Positions 14,187 through 22,936 of a DNA stretch of 40,297 bases are shown here, piece by piece (positions within the stretch are counted from its first letter, which is position 1; the number at the start of each line of letters is the position of its first letter). The position numbers were made by a program, and so were the translations under genes. Origin of the DNA: an uncultured Lachnospiraceae bacterium (GTDB lineage Bacteria; Bacillota; Clostridia; Lachnospirales; Lachnospiraceae); contig CANPZE010000025.1 of NCBI GenBank assembly GCA_947589315.1, positions 1 to 40,297 on the forward strand, in the 5' to 3' direction. The notes under the pieces were generated by a model. It was given only the letters and a program-made list of their open reading frames with translations. It was not told the origin of the DNA and searched no databases.

Positions 14187-15347
14187 ATGATCACGTTATT
14201 AGCGCATTTTTGTATCAGGGACCGCCAGGATTATCATTCGGCCAGAGTCAGGGAATCTTATGGAGTATTGTGCGGAGGGGTAGGTATCGGACTGAATCTC
14301 CTCCTTTTTGTTGGCAAACTGATCGCCGGCCTGTTGAGTGATTCCATAGCGGTCACGGCAGATGCTTTGAATAATCTGTCAGACGCCGGTTCTTCCCTGA
14401 TCCTGTTAGTCGGTTTCAAAATGTCAGGACAAAAACCTGATACAGGCCATCCCTTTGGCCATGGGCGTATGGAGTATCTGTCGGGATTTCTGGTAGCCGT
14501 GGCTATCTTGCTGATGGGGATGGAACTGATCCGGAGTTCTGTGAGCAAAATATTCCATCCCTCCCAACCGCTGTACAGCGCTGTGGCAGTGGGGATCCTG
14601 ATAGCATCTATTGGGATCAAATGGTATATGTATTTCTATAACCGCAGCATTGGCAGGAAAATAGGCAGCGCCGCTATGGCTGCCGCTGCCACGGACAGCC
14701 TGAGCGATATGGCATCCACGTTCATAGTATTGGTTTCTGTGATAGCAGAGAGATTTACAGGGCTTCCGCTGGACGGATATGGCGGTGTGGTTGTGGGGCT
14801 GTTTATTTTGTACGCTGGCTTTCGTGCTGCCCAGGATACGGTGAACCCTCTTCTGGGCCAGCCGCCGGAACCGGAATTTATTGAAAAGATTCGCCAGATC
14901 GTCATGCAGTATGAGGAGATCCAGGGGATCCATGACCTGGTAGTCCACAATTATGGTCCCGGCCGTACCATGATCTCTCTTCATGCGGAAGTATCTGACC
15001 AGGGAAAGCTGCTGGAGTTGCATGAGGTGATCGACAGCGCAGAAAAGGAATTAGCCCGGCAGCTTTCCTGTGAGGCCGTGATCCATTTGGATCCGGTCTG
15101 CACCCAGGATGTCAGGACGAATTCGTTAAAAGCAATGGCGTGCCAGTGCCTGGAAGAAATTGACGGGAGATTGTCTCTCCATGATTTTCGGATCGTGGAG
15201 AAGAAGGACTGTGTGAATCTGCTTTTTGATATTGTGATCCCTTTTGAGTTTCCTATGACGGATGAACAGGTGGTAGAGAAGCTGGTCTCCCGGATTGAGG
15301 AGGAGAGAGAGGGGTGTGTGCCGGTGGTGCATGTGGACCATGGATGA
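14187..15347 (+). CDS. Cation diffusion facilitator, probable Mn2+ exporter (MntE-like)
   Basis: The 386-residue protein has the six-helix CDF membrane domain (about 25-220) and a C-terminal cytosolic metal-binding domain, extended by about 70 residues. The transport site reads NxxxD in helix 2 (N62, D66 in LNNLSDAGSS) and DxxxD in helix 5 (D170, D174 in TDSLSDM). The zinc/iron exporter YiiP has DxxxD and HxxxD at these places; the N-D-D-D set is associated with manganese exporters such as MntE. The HPFGHGRMEY loop after helix 2 is typical. AGGAGG lies upstream of the ATG. No metal-responsive operator is recognisable. Metal preference is inferred from these residues only. Confidence 0.88.
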   Translation: MITLLAHFCIRDRQDYHSARVRESYGVLCGGVGIGLNLLLFVGKLIAGLLSDSIAVTADALNNLSDAGSSLILLVGFKMSGQKPDTGHPFGHGRMEYLSGFLVAVAILLMGMELIRSSVSKIFHPSQPLYSAVAVGILIASIGIKWYMYFYNRSIGRKIGSAAMAAAATDSLSDMASTFIVLVSVIAERFTGLPLDGYGGVVVGLFILYAGFRAAQDTVNPLLGQPPEPEFIEKIRQIVMQYEEIQGIHDLVVHNYGPGRTMISLHAEVSDQGKLLELHEVIDSAEKELARQLSCEAVIHLDPVCTQDVRTNSLKAMACQCLEEIDGRLSLHDFRIVEKKDCVNLLFDIVIPFEFPMTDEQVVEKLVSRIEEEREGCVPVVHVDHG

Positions 15348-15393
15348 GGGAGGGAAAAGCTCTCAGGCTAAGGAATTTCGGGGAAAGGGGATT

Positions 15394-15422
15394 TTGACGC
15401 TCTTGTTATAATGTGATATAAT
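15394..15422 (+). promoter_or_regulatory. Consensus promoter of the leu operon
   Basis: TTGACG (15394-15399), a 17-base spacer and TATAAT (15417-15422), with TG at 15414-15415 making an extended -10. Transcription would start near 15429. The -10 box contains the first in-frame ATG (15421), which therefore cannot be the leuC start. No T-box or attenuator is visible in the short leader. Confidence 0.85.
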
Positions 15423-15474
15423 GAACCCGCAAAGTGTGTTCATCTTTAAAAATTTCAGGATGGAGGATAAAGAC

Positions 15475-16740
15475 ATGGGGATGACAATGACACAGAAAAT
15501 ATTAGCTGCCCATGCAGGCTTGGAGTCTGTGCAGGCAGGTCAGCTGATCGAGGCAGATTTAGATATGGTTCTGGCCAATGATATCACTGGGCCGGTGGCG
15601 ATCCATGAGGTGGAGAAGCTCAATAAAAAGACTGTATTTGATAAAGATAAGGTGGCTCTGGTTCCGGACCATTTTACACCTAATAAGGACATAAAGTCAG
15701 CGGAGCATTGTAAATGTGTCCGGGATTTTGCCAGAGAACATGATATTACCAATTATTTTGAGGTGGGAGAGATGGGGATTGAACATGCCCTGCTTCCCGA
15801 AAAAGGGCTGGTTGTAGCAGGGGATACCTGCATCGGAGCCGATTCACATACCTGTACCTATGGCGCCCTGGGCGCTTTCTCTACCGGCGTGGGAAGTACA
15901 GATATGGGAGCGGGGATGATGACAGGACAGGCCTGGTTCAAAGTGCCTTCTGCGATCCAGTTTGTTCTGACCGGACAGCTTCCCCAATGGGTGAGCGGCA
16001 AAGATGTGATCTTACATATCATTGGGATGATCGGTGTGGATGGCGCATTGTACAAATCGATGGAATTTACCGGGGATGGGATTGCCAGCCTGTCTATGGA
16101 CGACCGTTTTACCATTGCCAATATGGCTATTGAAGCAGGGGCGAAGAATGGGATCTTTCCAGTGGATGAGAAGACGGTTGCCTATATGGAGGAACATTCT
16201 ACGAAGAAATATACGGTGTATGAGGCAGATGAGGATGCCGTGTATGACGAGGTATATACGATTGACCTGAGCAAGCTGGAGCCAACGGTAGCCTTCCCCC
16301 ATCTTCCTGAGAATACCAGGACGGTGGCAGAGGCCGGCGAGGTCCCGATCGATCAGGTAGTCATCGGTTCGTGTACCAATGGAAGGATCTCGGATCTGCG
16401 GGCTGCGGCGCAGGTTCTAAAGGGGCGCAAAGTGGCAAAGGGAGTCCGGGCTATTGTGATTCCGGCCACCCAGAAAATTTATCTGCAGGCTATTGAAGAA
16501 GGACTGGCGCAGATCTTTATCAATGCGGGGGCTATTGTCAGCACCCCTACCTGTGGGCCCTGTCTGGGAGGGCATATGGGTGTCCTGGCGAAGGGAGAGA
16601 GGGCAGTGTCCACGACCAACCGGAACTTTGTAGGCCGTATGGGGCATGTAGAATCGGAGATTTATCTGGCCAGCCCGGCAGTAGCGGCAGCCAGCGCAGT
16701 TACCGGAAAGATTTCCCAGCCGTCAGATCTGGGGCTGTAA
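15475..16740 (+). CDS. leuC: 3-isopropylmalate dehydratase large subunit
   Basis: LeuC and LeuD isomerise 2-isopropylmalate to 3-isopropylmalate in leucine synthesis. The 421-residue length fits the shorter LeuC/HacA type. Cluster-binding cysteines are visible at C300 ([11 protein letters not shown]) and at C360 and C363 ([13 protein letters not shown]), which would hold a 4Fe-4S cluster. The [14 protein letters not shown] segment is a substrate-site hallmark. The start is ATG 15475, with GGAGG at 15462-15466; the earlier ATG 15421 lies in the promoter. The small subunit leuD follows 21 bases later. The enzyme is cytosolic. Confidence 0.96.
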   Translation: MGMTMTQKILAAHAGLESVQAGQLIEADLDMVLANDITGPVAIHEVEKLNKKTVFDKDKVALVPDHFTPNKDIKSAEHCKCVRDFAREHDITNYFEVGEMGIEHALLPEKGLVVAGDTCIGADSHTCTYGALGAFSTGVGSTDMGAGMMTGQAWFKVPSAIQFVLTGQLPQWVSGKDVILHIIGMIGVDGALYKSMEFTGDGIASLSMDDRFTIANMAIEAGAKNGIFPVDEKTVAYMEEHSTKKYTVYEADEDAVYDEVYTIDLSKLEPTVAFPHLPENTRTVAEAGEVPIDQVVIGSCTNGRISDLRAAAQVLKGRKVAKGVRAIVIPATQKIYLQAIEEGLAQIFINAGAIVSTPTCGPCLGGHMGVLAKGERAVSTTNRNFVGRMGHVESEIYLASPAVAAASAVTGKISQPSDLGL

Positions 16741-16761
16741 TAAAGAAAAGGAGGTAAATCA

Positions 16762-17250
16762 ATGAAAGCGAGTGGTATTGTTCATAAATATGGGGATAAT
16801 GTAGATACGGATGTGATCATCCCGGCAAGATATTTAAATTCATCGGATCCGGCAGAGCTGGCCAGGCACTGTATGGAGGATATAGATCCGGAGTTTGTTA
16901 AACAGATAAAAAAGGGCGACATCATAGTGGCCAATAAGAATTTTGGCTGCGGCTCCTCCCGGGAACATGCCCCTATTGCTATTAAGGCATCGGGGGTCAG
17001 CTGTGTGATCGCAGAGACCTTTGCGCGGATTTTTTACCGGAATGCCATCAACATCGGACTGCCTATCATTGAATGTCCGGAGGCGGCAAGGGCCATTGAA
17101 GGCGGAGCTGAAGTGGAGATTGATTTTGACAGCGGCATGATCTATGACAGGACCAAGGGAACAAGCTATCAAGGACAGGCGTTTCCCGAGTTTATGCAGA
17201 AGATTATCCGGGCCGAGGGCCTGATGAATTATATCAATGAGAATAAATAA
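16762..17250 (+). CDS. leuD: 3-isopropylmalate dehydratase small subunit
   Basis: LeuD is the swivelling small subunit that completes the active site with LeuC. The 162-residue protein has [13 protein letters not shown] near the N-terminus and the [14 protein letters not shown] motif at about residues 57-70, which places substrate-binding Ser and Arg, then [23 protein letters not shown] lies just upstream of the ATG. It sits directly after leuC and 33 bases before tarI with no terminator between, so the ribitol genes may be transcribed with it. Confidence 0.96.
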   Translation: MKASGIVHKYGDNVDTDVIIPARYLNSSDPAELARHCMEDIDPEFVKQIKKGDIIVANKNFGCGSSREHAPIAIKASGVSCVIAETFARIFYRNAINIGLPIIECPEAARAIEGGAEVEIDFDSGMIYDRTKGTSYQGQAFPEFMQKIIRAEGLMNYINENK

Positions 17251-17283
17251 CAGCCGGGCGGGTATACGCAGAAAGGAGAAAAC

Positions 17284-18003
17284 ATGGTTTTTGGAGTGAT
17301 TCTGGCAGGTGGGATCGGAAGCCGCATGGGAAATGTGGAGAAACCGAAACAGTTTTTAATGATCGGGGAGAAGCCAATCCTGATCCATACGATTGAGAAG
17401 TTCTATATGCATGACGCTTTTGAAAAGCTCATTGTTCTGTGTCCCAGGCAGTGGATGGAGCATACGAAGAATCTGGTGAAGAAATATTTTAAAGAGAAGG
17501 CAGATCATGTGAAGGTGCTGGAGGGAGGAACTTCCCGGAATGAGACGATTATGAACTCTATTGATTATATTGAGAAGGAATATGGCCTGGATGATGATAC
17601 TATTATCGTAACCCATGATTCGGTCCGCCCCTTCCTGACGTATCGGATCATTGAAGAAAATATTAAGTATGCCAGAGAATATGGAGCCTGCGATACGGTG
17701 ATCCCGGCTACGGATACTATTGTGGACAGCCAGGACGGTAAGGTGATCTCCAGTGTGCCGGACCGGGCTAAGATGTATCAGGGACAGACCCCGCAGAGCT
17801 TTGGGGCGAGAAAGCTGAAAGAACTGTATCATTCCCTGACGGAAGAGGAGAAGAAGATCCTGACCGATGCCGCCAAGATCTTTGTGATCAAGGGAGAGAA
17901 GGTGCATTTGGTAGAGGGGGAGGTATTCAATATTAAGATTACCTATCCCTATGATATGCGAGTGGCAGAGTCTCTGATTCAGGAGCAGAAGGAGAAGAAA
18001 TAA
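17284..18003 (+). CDS. tarI: D-ribitol-5-phosphate cytidylyltransferase (TarI)
   Basis: The 239-residue protein is of the IspD/TarI nucleotidyltransferase family, with the CTP loop LAGGIGSRMGNVEKPKQF (7-24). It follows the staphylococcal TarI pattern closely: PILIHTIEKF, GGTSRNETIMNS, VTHDSVRPFLTYRII, MYQGQTPQSF, and FNIKITYPYDM near the end. TarI makes CDP-ribitol from ribitol 5-phosphate for ribitol teichoic acid or capsule. TarJ, encoded one base downstream, supplies the ribitol phosphate, which separates this gene from ispD. No polymerase or glycosyltransferase gene for teichoic acid lies in the window. The ATG has AAAGGAG upstream. Base composition does not stand out from the neighbouring leu genes. 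Confidence 0.88.
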   Translation: MVFGVILAGGIGSRMGNVEKPKQFLMIGEKPILIHTIEKFYMHDAFEKLIVLCPRQWMEHTKNLVKKYFKEKADHVKVLEGGTSRNETIMNSIDYIEKEYGLDDDTIIVTHDSVRPFLTYRIIEENIKYAREYGACDTVIPATDTIVDSQDGKVISSVPDRAKMYQGQTPQSFGARKLKELYHSLTEEEKKILTDAAKIFVIKGEKVHLVEGEVFNIKITYPYDMRVAESLIQEQKEKK

Positions 18004-18004
18004 T

Positions 18005-19030
18005 ATGTTAAATTCAGTATACCGGTTAGTTGCGCCCAGGAGATTTGAGGTATCTTTTCAGGACATTGACCTGACCAAGGATCAGGTAGTGGTACGTCCT
18101 ACCCATTTGTCCATCTGCCATGCGGACCAGCGGTATTACCAAGGGGTGCGTCCGGCGGAGGTCCTGGCGCAGAAGCTGCCGATGGCATTGATCCATGAAG
18201 GGATCGGGGATGTGATCTATGATCCCTCCGGGACATTCCAGGCCGGGGATACCGTGATCATGATCCCCAATACGCCTGTGGAGGAGGACGAGGTGATCGC
18301 TGAGAATTACCTTCGTTCCAGTAAATTCCGGGCCAGCGGATTTGACGGTTTTATGCAGGAGCATGTGGCGCTTCCCTATGACCGGGCAGTAAGGCTGCCG
18401 GAGGGGATTGATAAGGTGATCGCCTCTTTTACCGAGCTGGTTTCTGTCAGCGTACATGCATTGCTCCGTTTTGACAGAATCGCCCATAAGCGCAGAGATG
18501 CCGTGGGGATCTGGGGGGATGGCAATCTGGGATACATTACAGCCATTTTATTTAAGGCCATGTTCCCGGAGACCAAGCTGTACATTTTCGGCGTCAGCCT
18601 GGAGAAACTCTCTTCCTTTACCTTTGCCGATGCCACTTATCCGGTGATGGACATTCCCAAGGGGCTTCTGGTCGATCATGGGATCGAGTGCGTGGGGGGA
18701 GATGCTTCCCAGAAGGCGATCAATCAGATCATTGACCATATCCAACCTGAGGGAACTATGGCGATCCTGGGGGTATCGGAGTACCCGGTACCTATCAATA
18801 CCAGAATGATCCTGGAGAAGGGACTGCGCATGTTCGGCAGCAGCCGCAGCGGACGTGCGGATTTTGAGAAGACAGTGGCGCTGTATCAGTCCAATCCGGA
18901 GATCATCAGCTATCTCAGCAATATTGTGGGAGCCCAGATCCAGGTACGGAACATTAAGGATATGGTGCATGCCTTTGAGACAGATATCCAGAAAAGCATG
19001 GGAAAGACCATTATGATATGGGATAAATAG
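18005..19030 (+). CDS. tarJ: Ribulose-5-phosphate reductase (TarJ)
   Basis: This 341-residue medium-chain dehydrogenase matches TarJ along its whole length: VYRLVAPRRFEV at the start, SICHADQRYYQG, LPMALIHEGIGDV, ENYLRSSKFRASGFDGFMQ, GIWGDGNLGYITAI and GSSRSGRADFE. Probable zinc ligands are C38 and H64-E65. The NADPH-binding Gly motif is GDGNLG (about 166-171). TarJ reduces ribulose 5-phosphate to ribitol 5-phosphate, the substrate of TarI. The start lies one base after the tarI stop, so the two are translationally coupled. AAGGAG lies within the end of tarI. Confidence 0.9.
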   Translation: MLNSVYRLVAPRRFEVSFQDIDLTKDQVVVRPTHLSICHADQRYYQGVRPAEVLAQKLPMALIHEGIGDVIYDPSGTFQAGDTVIMIPNTPVEEDEVIAENYLRSSKFRASGFDGFMQEHVALPYDRAVRLPEGIDKVIASFTELVSVSVHALLRFDRIAHKRRDAVGIWGDGNLGYITAILFKAMFPETKLYIFGVSLEKLSSFTFADATYPVMDIPKGLLVDHGIECVGGDASQKAINQIIDHIQPEGTMAILGVSEYPVPINTRMILEKGLRMFGSSRSGRADFEKTVALYQSNPEIISYLSNIVGAQIQVRNIKDMVHAFETDIQKSMGKTIMIWDK

Positions 19031-19067
19031 GACATTGTGGATAAGCAGGACAGAATGGAGGAATCAC

Positions 19068-19943
19068 ATGAAAAAGGGGAAACGTATCTTGGGGACGATG
19101 CTGGCAGTGATCCTGGCGGCAGGCTGCCTGATGGCCGGAACAGAAGCGCAGGCGGGGAAGAAAAAGGACAAGAAGGACGGGCAGGATCCTCAGCAGGAGA
19201 GGCGCGTTGATCTGAACGGAGAATACCACGCTGCTCTGGGGCTCCAGACGAATACGCAGGAATGGGTCTATCGCCTGGGCTATTACCAGGATGAATATTA
19301 TGGCACGGAGGAATGGAGCAAGCTGGCTACCGGCACGTATGGGACGGATGAGTGCAAGACTTATGACGGAGAATTCCATGATGCGGTGATCGCAGGGAAT
19401 GGAACTTATACGGTATCCCTGGAAAACGGGGATTTCCTGGGAGAGACTACCTTTAGCCAGCTTCAGGTGGCCACGGATATCCCTGATACGGGAGCAATTA
19501 CCTTTTCTGATATGATTGTAGAGATCGATGGAGTGGTCAGGGGAACTTTCCCGGAACCTTATATGGATAAGGATGCCTATGCCGGAGGAAACTGTACGAT
19601 GGTAGCCATTAATGACTGGCGCCAGGATCTGCAGGGAATGGACGGAGAGTGCGTTCCCCAGAGTAAGACCAACTCGATCAAGGTTACTTTTACTGTCAGT
19701 GGTTTTAACTATGATAAAGAGGAAGACACCGGAGAGGGGGAAGAGACGGGAGAAGGCGCTGCAAAGACGGAGGAGGATACCGGAGATCTGGGGACGTCTG
19801 CAGACAGCCCGGAGGCCAGTCCCCTCGAGACGCAGCAGGGCAGCGCTGCCGGAGTCAGTGCGGCCGTTATTGTCGTTATTGTTATTGCGGTTCTGGCAAT
19901 TATCGGCGTGGTCCTGTCTGTAGTGAGAAGAAAGAAGCGGTAG
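19068..19943 (+). CDS. Secreted or surface protein with C-terminal membrane anchor, unrecognised
   Basis: I do not recognise a family. The 291 residues begin with a signal peptide (MKKGKRILGTMLAVILAAG). It contains a lipobox-like LAAGC (17-20) and, further on, an AQA-G site that could be cut by ordinary signal peptidase. A Lys/Asp-rich stretch follows, then a beta-rich domain (about 48-215) with GEYHAALGLQTNT, GNGTYTVSLENG and a NCTMVAINDW segment. An acidic Glu/Thr/Gly-rich linker and a hydrophobic helix (about 260-283) ending RRKKR follow. There is no LPxTG motif. The likely topology is an external domain held by the C-terminal helix. The start is ATG 19068 with GGAGG at 19057-19061. It lies 37 bases after tarJ, which hints at a cell-surface link but does not show one. 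Confidence 0.75.
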   Translation: MKKGKRILGTMLAVILAAGCLMAGTEAQAGKKKDKKDGQDPQQERRVDLNGEYHAALGLQTNTQEWVYRLGYYQDEYYGTEEWSKLATGTYGTDECKTYDGEFHDAVIAGNGTYTVSLENGDFLGETTFSQLQVATDIPDTGAITFSDMIVEIDGVVRGTFPEPYMDKDAYAGGNCTMVAINDWRQDLQGMDGECVPQSKTNSIKVTFTVSGFNYDKEEDTGEGEETGEGAAKTEEDTGDLGTSADSPEASPLETQQGSAAGVSAAVIVVIVIAVLAIIGVVLSVVRRKKR

Positions 19944-19953
19944 CCCCGGTCTC

Positions 19954-19982
19954 TTGACACCAAAATGATTTATGGTTACACT
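19954..19982 (+). promoter_or_regulatory. Promoter upstream of leuB
   Basis: TTGACA (19954-19959), a 17-base spacer and TACACT (19977-19982). Transcription would begin near 19989. The -10 box lies inside the left arm of a dyad (19976-19996), which suggests regulation at this point. Confidence 0.6.
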
Positions 19983-19996
19983 ATAAGGCAGTGTAA
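19976..19996. promoter_or_regulatory. Inverted repeat over the leuB -10 box
   Basis: TTACACT (19976-19982), seven bases, then AGTGTAA (19990-19996): perfect seven-base arms. The position over the -10 and +1 is typical of a repressor site. The regulator is not identifiable from this window. Confidence 0.45.
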
Positions 19997-20005
19997 AAAA
20001 ATATC

Positions 20006-20035
20006 AATGGACAGCGGACCAGTCTGCTGTCCATT
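20006..20035 (+). promoter_or_regulatory. Leader hairpin upstream of leuB
   Basis: AATGGACAGC (20006-20015) pairs perfectly with GCTGTCCATT (20026-20035) around a 10-base loop. No T-run follows, so it is not an intrinsic terminator. It ends about 18 bases before the leuB ribosome site (AGGAAGG, 20054-20060). It could protect the 5' end of the mRNA or be a protein target. Confidence 0.5.
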
Positions 20036-20066
20036 CCGAATGATATAAGGGAAAGGAAGGGGTTCT

Positions 20067-21155
20067 ATGAAGTATAAGATAGCGGCAATCCCCGGTGACG
20101 GCATTGGTCCTGAGATTGTGAGAGAGGCCAGGAAGGTACTGGATAAGGTGGGGCAGGTATACGGCCACATATTTGAATACCAGGAATTGTTGATGGGAGG
20201 CTGTTCCATTGATGTGTATGGGGAGTCCCTGACGGACGAGACCCTGGAGGCCGCTAGAGCTTGTGATTCTGTACTGCTGGGAGCGGTGGGCGGCGATGTG
20301 GGCCGGTCCAACTGGTACCAGATCGAGCCGTCAAAGCGGCCGGAGGCAGGACTTCTGAAGATCCGCAAGGGGCTGGAGCTATATGCGAATATCCGCCCGG
20401 CCATTTTATTTGAGGAACTGAGCGGGGCCTGTCCTTTGAAGGAAGAGATCACCCGGGGCGGCTTTGACTTTGTGGTCATGCGGGAGCTGACAGGCGGGCT
20501 TTACTTTGGAGAACGCAGGACGATTGAAGAAAATGGCGTGAAAAAGGCGATAGATACCCTTACATACGATGAGAATGAGATTCGGCGTATAGCTAAGTGG
20601 GGATTTGACGTGGCCATGAAGAGAAATAAAAAGGTCTGCAGTGTGGATAAAGCTAATGTGCTGGATTCCTCCCGCCTTTGGAGAAAGGTGGTCAGGGAGG
20701 TAGCCAGGGAGTATCCGGAGGTAGAGCTGACGGATATGCTGGTGGATAACTGTGCCATGCAGCTGGTGAGGGATCCCAAGCAGTTTGATGTGATATTGAC
20801 TGAGAATATGTTTGGAGATATTTTGTCCGATGAGGCAAGTATGGTGACCGGTTCCATTGGGATGCTGTCTTCTGCCAGCCTGGGAGCTACCAAGCTGGGA
20901 TTGTATGAGCCAAGCCACGGTTCTGCTCCGGATATTGCCGGGCAGGATATTGCGAACCCTATTGCTACGATACTTTCTGCAGCTATGATGCTCCGGTATT
21001 CTTTTGACCTGGAGAAGGAAGCCGATGCTGTGGAGAATGGGGTAAAGCAGGTATTAAAGGAAGGTTACCGTACGGCAGATATCATGGCGGAGGGAAAGAC
21101 CCAGGTGGGAACAACAAGGATGGGCGATCTGATCGCAGGGCAGATCGGAGCCTGA
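20067..21155 (+). CDS. leuB: 3-isopropylmalate dehydrogenase
   Basis: LeuB oxidises and decarboxylates 3-isopropylmalate with NAD, the third step of leucine synthesis. Motifs of the beta-decarboxylating dehydrogenase family are present: [11 protein letters not shown] near the start, [15 protein letters not shown], the catalytic-site [14 protein letters not shown], the metal-binding Asp region [13 protein letters not shown], and the NAD site [21 protein letters not shown]. The length of 362 residues is normal. The ATG has AGGAAGG six bases upstream. leuB is separated from leuCD by tarIJ and a surface protein gene, and has its own promoter. Confidence 0.96.
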   Translation: MKYKIAAIPGDGIGPEIVREARKVLDKVGQVYGHIFEYQELLMGGCSIDVYGESLTDETLEAARACDSVLLGAVGGDVGRSNWYQIEPSKRPEAGLLKIRKGLELYANIRPAILFEELSGACPLKEEITRGGFDFVVMRELTGGLYFGERRTIEENGVKKAIDTLTYDENEIRRIAKWGFDVAMKRNKKVCSVDKANVLDSSRLWRKVVREVAREYPEVELTDMLVDNCAMQLVRDPKQFDVILTENMFGDILSDEASMVTGSIGMLSSASLGATKLGLYEPSHGSAPDIAGQDIANPIATILSAAMMLRYSFDLEKEADAVENGVKQVLKEGYRTADIMAEGKTQVGTTRMGDLIAGQIGA

Positions 21156-21242
21156 CAGGGAGAAGCTTTGCGGGAAGATTCACTGGAGGCAGAATAAGAG
21201 AAGCGATAAAAAAGGGCGTTTCAGATTGGAGGATAAGATAAT

Positions 21243-22910
21243 ATGAGAAGTGATGCGGTTAAGAAGGGGATGGCCACGGCGCCACAGCGTTCCCTGTTCA
21301 ATGCGCTGGGGATTACAGAAGAGGAATTGGGGAAACCATTAGTAGGCATTGTCAGTTCTCAGAATGAGATTGTGCCGGGACATATGAATCTGGATAAGAT
21401 CGTAGAGGCGGTAAAGCTGGGAGTGGCTATGGCAGGAGGTACTCCGATTGTATTTCCGGCGATCGCAGTCTGCGATGGGATTGCTATGGGCCATGTGGGA
21501 ATGAAGTATTCCCTGGTGACCAGGGACCTGATCTGCGATTCTACGGAATGTATGGCGGCAGCCCACCAGTTTGATGCACTGGTGATGGTGCCCAACTGTG
21601 ATAAAAATGTTCCGGGACTTTTGATGGCGGCGGCCAGGTTAAATCTCCCGACAGTGTTTGTGAGCGGCGGTCCCATGCTTGCCGGCCATGTGCAGGGCAA
21701 AAAGACGAGCCTGTCCTCCATGTTTGAGGCGGTGGGCGCCCATGCGGCAGGAAAGATGACAGAAGAAGAGGTGGACGACTATGTATGTAACGCCTGCCCC
21801 ACCTGTGGTTCCTGCTCCGGAATGTATACAGCCAACAGTATGAACTGCCTGACCGAGGCAATCGGTATGGGACTCCAGGGAAATGGAACCATACCTGCCG
21901 TATATTCCCAGAGGATCAAGCTGGCAAAGCATGCCGGCATGAAGGTCATGGAACTTTTGGAAAAGAACATCCGTCCCAGGGATATCCTGACGGAAAAGGC
22001 CTTCCTGAATGCCCTGACAGTAGATATGGCGCTGGGCTGTTCCACGAATACCATGCTCCATCTTCCGGCTATTGCCCATGAGGCGGGAGTAGAACTGAAT
22101 CTCGATATTGCGAACCAGATCAGTGCAAGGACGCCGAATCTGTGCCATCTGGCTCCGGCGGGTCATACCTATATGGAAGAATTGAATGAGGCTGGAGGCG
22201 TTTATGCAGTGATGCATGAGCTGAGCAAGAAGGGCTTGCTGGATACGGATCTGATCACGGCTACCGGTAAGACGGTGGGAGAAAATATCGCCAACTGTAC
22301 CAATAAGAATCCAGAGGTGATCCGTCCGATCGAGAATCCTTATAGTGAGACGGGCGGAATCGCTGTACTCCGGGGGAATATTGCGCCGGATTCCTGTGTT
22401 GTGAAGCGTTCTGCAGTTGTAGAAGAAATGATGGTGCATGAAGGGCCGGCAAGAGTATTTGACTGTGAAGAGGATGCCATTGCCGCCATCAAGGGCGGAA
22501 AGATCGTGGCAGGAGATGTGGTGGTTATCCGCTATGAGGGACCGAAGGGAGGCCCCGGCATGCGGGAAATGCTCAATCCCACCTCTGCCATCGCAGGAAT
22601 GGGATTGGGTTCCAGTGTGGCCCTGGTTACGGACGGGCGCTTCTCTGGGGCGTCCAGGGGAGCTTCGATCGGCCATGTCTCACCTGAGGCAGCAGTGGGA
22701 GGCCCCATTGCCCTGGTCCAGGAAGGAGATATTATTTCGATCAATATTCCGGAAAATACCATTAATGTCAAGGTATCCCAGGAAGAGCTGGATGCCAGGA
22801 AGGCACAGTGGAAGCCGAAGGAACCCAAGATCAAGACTGGTTATCTGGCAAGGTACGAGGCTATGGTAACCTCTGCAGATCGGGGAGCGATTCTGGAGAT
22901 TAAAAAATAA
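21243..22910 (+). CDS. ilvD: Dihydroxy-acid dehydratase
   Basis: IlvD dehydrates dihydroxyisovalerate and dihydroxymethylvalerate in valine, leucine and isoleucine synthesis. The 555-residue length is standard. Cluster-binding cysteines are seen in [18 protein letters not shown] and in [21 protein letters not shown]. The C-terminal [20 protein letters not shown] motif holds the catalytic serine. TTGGAGGA lies upstream of the ATG. The 87-base gap after leuB contains no terminator, so leuB-ilvD-ilvB form one transcript. Confidence 0.97.
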   Translation: MRSDAVKKGMATAPQRSLFNALGITEEELGKPLVGIVSSQNEIVPGHMNLDKIVEAVKLGVAMAGGTPIVFPAIAVCDGIAMGHVGMKYSLVTRDLICDSTECMAAAHQFDALVMVPNCDKNVPGLLMAAARLNLPTVFVSGGPMLAGHVQGKKTSLSSMFEAVGAHAAGKMTEEEVDDYVCNACPTCGSCSGMYTANSMNCLTEAIGMGLQGNGTIPAVYSQRIKLAKHAGMKVMELLEKNIRPRDILTEKAFLNALTVDMALGCSTNTMLHLPAIAHEAGVELNLDIANQISARTPNLCHLAPAGHTYMEELNEAGGVYAVMHELSKKGLLDTDLITATGKTVGENIANCTNKNPEVIRPIENPYSETGGIAVLRGNIAPDSCVVKRSAVVEEMMVHEGPARVFDCEEDAIAAIKGGKIVAGDVVVIRYEGPKGGPGMREMLNPTSAIAGMGLGSSVALVTDGRFSGASRGASIGHVSPEAAVGGPIALVQEGDIISINIPENTINVKVSQEELDARKAQWKPKEPKIKTGYLARYEAMVTSADRGAILEIKK

Positions 22911-22936
22911 ACCCACAGGAAATGGAGGAAGAGGTC

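Noticed and set aside
15421-15474. In-frame ATG upstream of leuC
   Set aside because: The ATG lies inside the -10 box of the leu promoter; ATG 15475 has the ribosome site.
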